Source: CAWJEL01 sp964647255
GTDB lineage: Bacteria > Chloroflexota > Anaerolineae > CG2-30-64-16
Length of the DNA stretch: 22,431 nt
Assembly (NCBI GenBank): GCA_964647255.1
Contig: CAZYGI010000061.1
Span: forward strand, 1-22,431
Reading direction: 5' to 3'
Made by a program: the position numbers and the translations under genes. Below the pieces are notes generated by a model that was not told the origin of the DNA, searched no databases, and was given only the letters and a program-made list of their open reading frames with translations. This document shows positions 10,101 to 19,100 of this stretch, piece after piece (position 1 is the first letter of the stretch; every line of letters starts with the position of its first letter).

Positions 10101-13100
10101 TCCCCGGCGACCGTCTTCAGCGGCTCGACGTGGATGTCCAGGTCGGGCAGCGGGGGCGACGACACCGTGATGGCCTGGCTGTGGCGGTTGTTGTTCTCGT
10201 CGCTCTCGGTCTCAGCGCAGGTCGCGTCGATCACGCCCCAAACGGTGTGGATGCCCTCCGTTTCGATGGCTTTACCGACGATCGTGACGGTGGACCATTG
10301 GCCGGCCGGGATCGACGGCACAAGGGCCGTGTTGAACCAGTTGTCGTCGTTGCATAGCGCCGGCATGTTGTCCTGGTAGAGCCGCAGCCCGACAGTCGAA
10401 GAAGCCAGGGTACCCCCGTTTCGGACGGTCACGGTGTAGCTGATCGGCTGTCGCACATAGTACTTGTCGGTTGGCTCACCGGACGAATGCGCCGCGATGG
10501 CATCGATCGTCAGGTCAGGCCGCAGCGGCGCCTGGATGCTGACGTCCACCGGACCGAGCAGGTTGTTGCCGAGGCTCAGGTCGCGCTCGAGGTCGCAGTT
10601 AAAGTTCACGAAGGCATAGGCGGGCATGGTGCGCGCTTCGCCGCCAACCGGCGGGCTCTTGATGTTGACCATCGCGGACGCGCCCGGCGCCAGAGGCGGT
10701 ACCTGCCCCGTATTCACCCAGTTCTGGCTGCCGCAGTCGGGCGGCGTATCGGTCCAGATGCCCACATAGTCTGTGCCGCTGGTGAGTGCGCCGACGTTGC
10801 TGATCCCGACGGTGTAGGTGAACCATTCGTCGGCCCGCGGCTGCGCCGGGATAGTGCCCAGGCTCACGACTTTCAGGTCGGGCATCACGGCCGGGGCGAC
10901 CGTGATGTCGGCCGGCCCGTAGGTGTTGTCGTTCTCGTTCTCCTCGTTGTACAAACAGGTGAAGTCGGCGATCGCTGCCACCGTGTGGGTGCCTTGCGTT
11001 TGGAAGGGCGGGCTGGTGACCGTGATCACTGTGCTCGCGCCCGGCTGGATGGCGGGCACCTGTGCGGCGTTGATCCATTTAGAGTCGCCGCACTGCAACG
11101 GCGTATAGTCCGCGTAGATGGCCACGCCGGTCGGCGGGCTCGCGACCACTCCCACATTGCTGATGCTCACCGTGTAGCTGAACCAACGGCGGGCCTCGGG
11201 CTCTGCCGGGATAGGTGAGACATCCGTGATCACCCAGTCGGGCCAGCGAGGCCGCTGGACAGTTATCGGGACCCCCCCGTAGCGGTTGTCGGTCTCATTG
11301 TCCTCGGTGATGGCGCAAATGGCGTCGATCACTGCGTAGACGTCGTGCGAGCCCGCGGCGGTGAAGGCCGGACTGGCAACCGTGACCGTTGTGCTGCTGT
11401 GGCCGTTGATCGGTGGCACCCAGACAGTGTTCACCCACTCGGTGTTGCCGCAGAGGGCAGGCTCCGCGTCGAGACGCAGCCCGAGCAGACTGTAGCCGCT
11501 GGGCCCATCGCCCGCATTCTCGACCGTCACGGAATAGCTGAACGGCTCCTGGGCATACGGCTGGGTTGGCACGGCGCTCAGACCGGTGACCCGCAGGTCG
11601 GGGTAGTCCGGCGGGTTCACGAAGACGCCCGCGCTGGCGATGTTGTTGATCCGATTTTCGTCGATGACCTGGCAGGCAGAGTCCACGTACGCGTACACTT
11701 CATAGTTGCCCGCCGCGGCGAAGGACTGGTCGCCGATGGCGACCGTGGCCGACTGCCCCACCTCCAGCGCAGGCACGGCCGCTGTGCCCTTCGCACCACC
11801 GGGATTACAGCCGGATGGCGCGGCGCCGGAGTAGGTGGTCAGGTTGGTTGGACCGCTGGCCAGGGTGCCGCTGTTCTTCACGGTGATGTGGTAGGCGAAC
11901 GACTGGTTGGGGTAGAGCTGCCCCGGCTCCCAGGTGATGGCAGTCACTTCGAGGTCGGGCGCGGCCGCGCGGACCTGGGCGCTGATGAAGTTGTCGTTCT
12001 CGCTGGTCTCCTCCCGGAGGCAGGAGTAGTCGGCCATTGGATAGATCAGATGCGTCTCTGCGTCGGTGAGCGCGGAGCTAGTCAGGGTGATCGCGGTGCT
12101 GGCCCCCGCCGCGAGGCCCGGCACGTAGCCGAAGCCAACCCGGTTTGTGGACGAGCCGCAGTAGGTCGGGGAGGGCGCCGGGTAGAGATCCTGGTAGATC
12201 GCCACGTAGCTGAACGCACTGGCGCCCTCTCCGGCATTGCGCACCGTCACCCGGTACTTGAACGGGGTGTTCAGCGGCGGGCGGGTCGGCACCGGCACGA
12301 TGCTGTCAACCACCAGGTCGGGCAGGTGCTGCTCGACGTTGAAGATGAGCGGCCCCGCGGCATAGTTTGAGTAGTTGTTAAAGTCGTTGATCTCGTCAAC
12401 CTGGCAGCGGTAGTCCGCGAAGGCGCGCGCCCACAGCCTGTGCGTTTCGGTGTAGTACGTGCTCCATGTGACTGTGACGGTCCCCCCCGCGTCCAGCGCC
12501 CCCAGCGCCCAGGAATTGCCGTGCCGGCCGGCCGTATCGGGCGGGTCGTGGCATTCTTTGAGCGCCGGGTCGCGGGCGAAGGTCGGGTCTTCGTTGATAT
12601 CGTAGACCCAGATGCCCAGCGCCCCGGTCTGGGTGGCGTCCTTCGTGCCGGCGTTGCGCACGACGATCGTGTAGGTGAAGGGTTGGTTGACCTGCGGAAC
12701 CAGTGGTTCGACGGAAAGCTGGTCGATGACGTAGTCCGGCCGGATGATGTTGTAAATCCCGCTGTTGGTGTTGTTGTTCTCGCGCTGCTCGGCGATCTTG
12801 TTGCAGGGGTCCACGCTGACGTTGACCGTGTGGGCCCCGTATATCCGGTCGACGAGCTTGGTCTGGGCGGGTACGTCCCAGTAGCCGCCCGCGCTGAGCT
12901 GGTAGGACCAGCCGTCGCTCCTGATGAAGTAGTAGAAGATGTCGCCGTCGTCGGCGCAGGTTGGCTCGCGATCAATATAGAAGGAGACTTTGACGGGGTA
13001 GTCGTACATCGTGAGCGGTACGACGCGGTTGCCGTTGTTGCGGATCCTGGCCGTGACCATGATCCTCACGATGCCGTTCGTGTCCGGTTCGTAATAGCCC

Positions 13101-16100
13101 GTTGCCGGATAGAAGGAGACGCTCTCGACCACCAGGTCCGGGCCTGGCAGAGGTGTCGGCGTGGGCGTGATGGTCGGCGTGGGCGTGATGGTCGGCGTGT
13201 TGGTGGGCGTGGGCGTCTTGGTCGCCGTAGGCACCATCGTCGGCGTCACAAAGGTGGGCGTGGGCGTCGGCGTGGGGGTCGGCGGGTTGTAGTAGACCAG
13301 GTCGATCACGAAGATATCCGACACACCGTTGGTGTCGCCGCTCACCAGGTTCGTAGCCGCGGACTCGTACGCCACATGGCCGCCGTCCGGCGAGATGGCC
13401 GGATGATCCGAGTCGCCGTTCGCCTCGTTCCCATTTCCATCCACCGACAGGCGCTTGGTCGCACCCGTCGTCCGGTCGTACAGGAAGATGTCGCGGCGGT
13501 GGTTGCCGTCGCCGGCCGCAAGGCTGGCGGCGTCCGACGCGTAGACCACGTAGCGGCCGTCCGCGGAGATATCCGGGCTGAAGGAGGGACCGTCCGGCTG
13601 GGTGCCGTTCCAGTTGACCGAGGCGCGCTGCATCTGCAGGGTCTGGCGGTCATAGACAAAGATATCCGCGACACCGTTGGTGTCGCCCGCGACCAGGTTG
13701 CTGGCCGCCGAGGCGAACGCCACGTAGCGACCGTTGCCTGAGATGGCCGCATCGGTCGAGTCGCCGTTCGCCAGGGTTGGCAACTGTCCGCCAGTTGCCA
13801 ACCCTTTGGAAATGAGCTCGGTGGTGTCGGTGTTGCGATCGAAGACGAAAACGTCGAGGTAGCCGTTGGTGTCGCCGCTCACCAGGTCGTGCGCGGCCGA
13901 GTGGAACGCGACATAGCGGCCGTCGGCCGAGATCGCCGGCGAGTAGGAGTCGCCGGTCGTGGGGACGCCGCCGGGCCGCATCGAGATCCGCTCGCGGACG
14001 CGCGTTGCCCCGGAGAGGTAGGAAACGTAGATATCGTAGTTCTCGCTGTTGTCGCTCTCGCCCGCAACAAGGCTTGCATCGTCCGAAGCGAAGGCTACCA
14101 CGTCTGCATTCGCTGATACGGCCGGGTGCTGGTTGTGGACAGTGCTCCAGCTTGTGGGACTGAGGTTCTCGGAGCCGCCGGAAGTGGTCAGATAGACGTA
14201 GCGCTTCGAGCTGGTGACCATGCCGGCCCAGGCGACGGACAGGCCGTCCGACGACACCGCAGACTCCTGGGCGTCTCCACTCGCGGCCGTGGAAAGCAGC
14301 TCGGTGACCCAGCCCGGCCGGGTGCGCCGGAAGACATCCGCATAGCCCGCGTCCGTGTCCGTGGCCAGGTTAGAGGCCGTGGAGTAGAACGTGACGGTGT
14401 CGCCGCCGCTCGAGATGTCAGGCCGGTAGGAGGCGGCATTGGCCTGGGCGAAGCCGGCGCCGACGGAAACGCGCGAGACCTGGCCCAGGCTGATCGGCTT
14501 GGGCGTCGGCGTCGCGGTGGGCAGGGGGCCGGAGATCGTGTGCATCACCGGGCCGAGCGCATTGTTGGTCTCGTCGCTTTCGTCCACCAGGCCCGGTGAG
14601 TCGCAGTCAACGGCCGCGTAGAAGGGCTGGGCGCCGCCCGGCAGCCCGGCCCGGTCGAAGCGGAAGGTCGTGCGCTGGCCGGGCAGCAGCGCGGGGGCGT
14701 CGCTTGGCGCAGCGAAGCGCGCGGTCCCGGTCCACCGGCACGCCTGGCCGAGCGGGCAGTCCGCCGCGCAAAGCTGGAAGCCGGTGTCACCAATCCAATA
14801 GCTGCCGGTGCCCTGGTTCCTGACCGTCGCCACCAGGGTGAACGGCTCGCCGTAATTCGGCGCGGCCGGCTCGAGCGTCAGCGACGCCACCACCAGGTCC
14901 GGGGCGCCTTGTGCAACCGTGACGGTGATCGGCTCAGAGATGTTGTTATCGTAATTGGACTCGGCGAGGTAAGGCCGAGTATAGGAGGCGTTGGCCACTG
15001 CGACGAACGCATGCTCCCCGGGCGTGACGTTGGCGTAGGAGTTCGCAGGATCGCCGGACAGGACTAGATCTACCGGCAGCGAGGCGCCGGCAGCGAGGGG
15101 CGTGTAGAATGTGGTCCTCTGCCAGGGGGTGCTATAGATGTCCGACGGCGCGGTGGAGTCGAAGAAGCCGACGTCAAACTGACCGGCCCCACCCGGCCCA
15201 AGATTATGGACCAGGGCCGTGATGGTCATCGGGTTGCTCGTGTAGGGGGCCAGCGCCCCCGCGGGCTGCGACCAACTGACCTTCATGTCGGTGATGATGA
15301 GGTCCGAATACGCGGCGCCGCTTTGCACGGTCATCGTGTGCGGCCCCATGACATTGTTCGTTCGTGCGACGTCGAGAATCTCGCAACCACTGTCCGCCTG
15401 GGCGTAGAGCTGCAATTGACCCGGGAGGTTCACGATCGGCACGACGAGGTTGACGACGCGCAGCGCACCGGCTGCCAGTGCGTCCGTGCGCACGACGGTC
15501 AGGGCGCCGCTGGCATCGCAGGCGGCCGGCCGGTTGGTCTCGTAGAGCGCGACGTCGAACGGGGCCAGGACGTCGTCAACGCCAACATTCGCCACCGTCA
15601 CGGTGACTGTGTAGGTCCCGTTTTGCACCGGTGAGCTCGGCGACACTGCCATCCCCGTGACTGCCACGTCCGGCCGGTAGGCCGCGCCACTGACGGTGAT
15701 CGCTGCCGGCCCGGCCGCGTTGTTGCTCTCGTTTGTCTCTGCCAGCTCGCAGGCCGCATCGGCGACGCCGTACAGCGTGTACGCGCCTGGGGTAGTCAGT
15801 CGCACGTTGACCTGGACCACGGCGGTCGCGCCGGCGGCCAGCGCGGGCACGTCGGCCTGACCCACACTGGCTGCCTTACCGTCGCAGGCCGTGGGGGCCT
15901 GCGTTGTGGCGTAGAGGCGCAGCAGGAAGGGGCCGGCAGCCGCGGGGCCCTGGTTGGTGAGGGTCATGGCGACCTGGAACGGCATGTCCGGCCGCGTCGT
16001 GGCCGGCGCCGAGAGGCCGTTCAGCGTCAGATCGAGCGTCGGCGCCACCGGCTCCGGTGGGAGGCGGTGGCGCAGGTAAACCTGGTGGCCCCAATTCGGG

Positions 16101-19100
16101 TCGCCCAGGTTGCCGGAGGTGGAGGAGAACACGATGGCGCTGCCATCCTGAGAGAGCGCGCCACTGATTGCTGAATACACCAGGCCGTCGCCGATCATGC
16201 CGGCATCGCTGACCGCGGCAGGCTCATTCTGACCGGTGACCATGTCGTGCAGATTCACGTACTTGTAGTTAAGTCCCGGGACCAGGTTCCTGGCGTTGGA
16301 CGTAAACGCTACGATCCGCCCATCGCCGGAGATCGAGGTATTCCAACTGTAGTTGTCCGCCGGCTCGCCGGCCGCGGTCACCGAGGCCAGACGCATGCGT
16401 CCGGCGTAGCGGTCATAGCGGTAGATCTGGTCCGCGTCGTCTGGGTTGAACCCCGCGATGAGGTTGGTCGCTTCAGACTCGAAGGCTATGTAGCGGCCGT
16501 CCGCGGAGATGGACGGGTTATAGCTGTAGCTATCGGTCGCCTGGCCATTCAGGCCGGGCGAAGCGAGCGTGATCTGGCCCGTGGCGATGTCGTAGGCGAA
16601 GACATCCTGGTAGCCGTTGGTGTCGCAGCCCGTATCGCATACGTGGTCTCCGTTCGTGTCCGCGCCCAGCAGGTCGGTGGCATCGGACTGGAAGGCGACC
16701 GTACTGCCATCGGCCGAGATCACCGCCCACTCGCTGATGTCGTCGCCCGCTGCGTCCCACGGGGTGCGCGATACAAGCGTGGTGGTCATGGCGACCCGGT
16801 CCCGCAGCCAGACGTTGTAATCCCAACTGTAGGTGCTCGGGTTCCATCCCCCACAGGTGTACACCACATAGCGGCCGTCGGCAGACACCGCCTGGTTGGT
16901 GGTATTGCAGCCGTCGTCCACAGACTGGCCTGGGCCGGTCACCGAAACCCATTCGATGCCGTGCTGGTCGAAGTTCGGCCCCTGGTCCAGCATGAAGACC
17001 TGCTCGTCTGTGGTGGCGAGCGTCGGGGTCACCAGGTTCGAGGCCCAGCTTGAGAAGACTACGTACCGCCCGGTCGCCGACACGGAGGGGTATTCAGAGC
17101 CGCTGTCAGCCAGCGCACCATCGTGGGCGACCGATACGCGCTGCATGTGCCGGAGCTGCGTGTCGTAAAGGTAGATTTCGTTCGAGGTGCTGGCTGTCTG
17201 GGTTACCAGGTTTGTGGCCCATGAGACGAAGGCCACCCAGCGGCCGTCGCCGGAGACCGCCTGCGTCTGGTCACTCGTGTAGACACTATTGTTTCCGGGC
17301 GTGCCGTCCGGGGCCGCGGAGATCAGGTAGGTGGTGCTGCCGTTGGCTTCGGGCGCAAACAGCGATTGAGCGCGCTGTGGTTGCGGGCCAACGGCGTGGC
17401 CGGCAGTTGAGGCAGGTCTTGCACCTGACCGGTCTGTGGCGGCCGCCAGATCTGTCGGGGCGGCGTCCCCCCGCCCGGTCCCCCCCGCCCCCATGGGCGG
17501 CACGGGCTCGGGGGTGGCCGGCTCAGGCGCCGCGGCCGAGGGCTCCCCGCTGACGATCGAGCGAACCCAATCGCCGGCCGCGCGGCGCGCCGGCGCGGTG
17601 AGGCGATCGAGCGCCTGGGCGGCTCTCGACAGCAGGCTTTGGCGGGCAGCCGGTGCAGCAGCGGGGGTGGTGGGGGCGGCCGCAAGGGCTGCTCCTACGG
17701 TGGGGACAGGGGTTGCGGTCGGGGTCGGGGCCTGGCCCTGGCCCAACAGGGCGCCGTCCTGTGCCGACGCTCCGCGTGCAAGCAGGGCGTGCTCAGGGCG
17801 CAGGGCTGAGGCCGGGGCCGGCAGCGGCTTGCTGCCGGCGTCGCGGGAGCTGCTCTCCGCGGGCGGTGGCGAGATCGGCGCTGTGGGCGTCCTGACGGCC
17901 GGCGTTGGCGAGGTGATGACGACGCCTGTCATGCGGGCGCGCGCGGTGGGCCCGGCCGCTGGCGTCAGGCTTGCCGCCGGCGCCGCGGCGGGCTGCCGCA
18001 CCTCTGCGCCCCTCGACTGGCGCCCACTCAGCGGATAGCTGTCGAGGACGATGTCGCGGGCGGTGCCGGAAAGGGCGAGCGAGGCGGCCAGGGCGGGCTG
18101 GCCGGGGTTGCTGATGCTGACGACCTGGAGGCCGGCCGCGCCGGCTGCCACGTAGGCCTGTGTGTCAGACACCGCCACGCCGTGCGCCAGGCCGGCGGTG
18201 GCATAGGCGCCGATCTCGTTTTGGGCCGCGTACACCGATAGGGCGCACTCGGAATCCAACTCGTACAGTCGGTCCTCGGCGCCGGTGAGCAGGTACCACG
18301 ATGAGTCGAAATAGCGGCGGCCCGTGACGACGGCGGCGCCGCACGGCGATTGCAGGCCGGTCTCGGCCAGGTTGAAGTCCTGGGCGGCCATCGTGTAGCG
18401 GTTGGTCAGGCTGTCAACGCCTTCCTGCGTCAGGGAGATGCGCGGGCCGAGGGTGTCCACATCGCCGCGCCAGGCATCCGGGTTGGTCGGGGAAACGTTG
18501 CCCTCCTGGTCGCGCGCCCGCAGGTCCAGCCGGTAGTACCCTTCCAACCCATCCGGCGCGGCCGCGCTCCAGGAAGTCGCCAGGACGCTGCTGCCGGTCT
18601 GGGCGGGCACGGCCAGTTGCCAGCCGGCGTGGTAGAGGTCCTGAACTTCGAGCTCATTCAGCGCCCGGGCGTAGATGCGCACGTCGTCGAGCAGGCCCTT
18701 GAAGTAGCTCAGCGCGCTGCCCGCGACGACATCCCAGGCGAGGGAGGCGCTCAGGCCGCCGCCCGCGTAGCTGGCGAGGCCCGGTCCAGGAGTGGCTGCG
18801 ATGGCGGCCGTGCCCATCGAGATGGCGGTCAGGTTGCTGCCGGTCTGCACATTGTAGAACACCTCCGCCGTGGCCGAGCCGCACCAGTCAAACGGACCGT
18901 TGATGGTCAGCGCGGTGTTGGGCGCGGGCTGGCCCGACCAGACGTCGCGGCCGGCAAAGCGCACGACGTAGCCGCGCGGGTTCCAGGCCAGCGGCAGCAG
19001 GGTCAGGCGCTCGATGCGGCCGCACGCGGCGCCGGCCGCGGCATCGCGGCCGATATCGAACTGCTGCGCGGGCGCGGGGTTCTTGCCGGACATGGCCGCG

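Noticed and set aside
7231..13141. Regular ~360-bp periodicity, considered as a DNA repeat or CRISPR-like array
   Set aside because: The period is that of a protein domain. DNA identity between units is low and limited to conserved codons, and there are no short identical repeats with unique spacers.
17900..17950. Internal ATG at 17932 (MTGVVITSP) as the start of a separate gene
   Set aside because: The bases before it on the minus strand (CCCACCGCGCGCGCCCGC) contain no Shine-Dalgarno sequence, there is no signal peptide after it, and the frame is continuous with the upstream domains.
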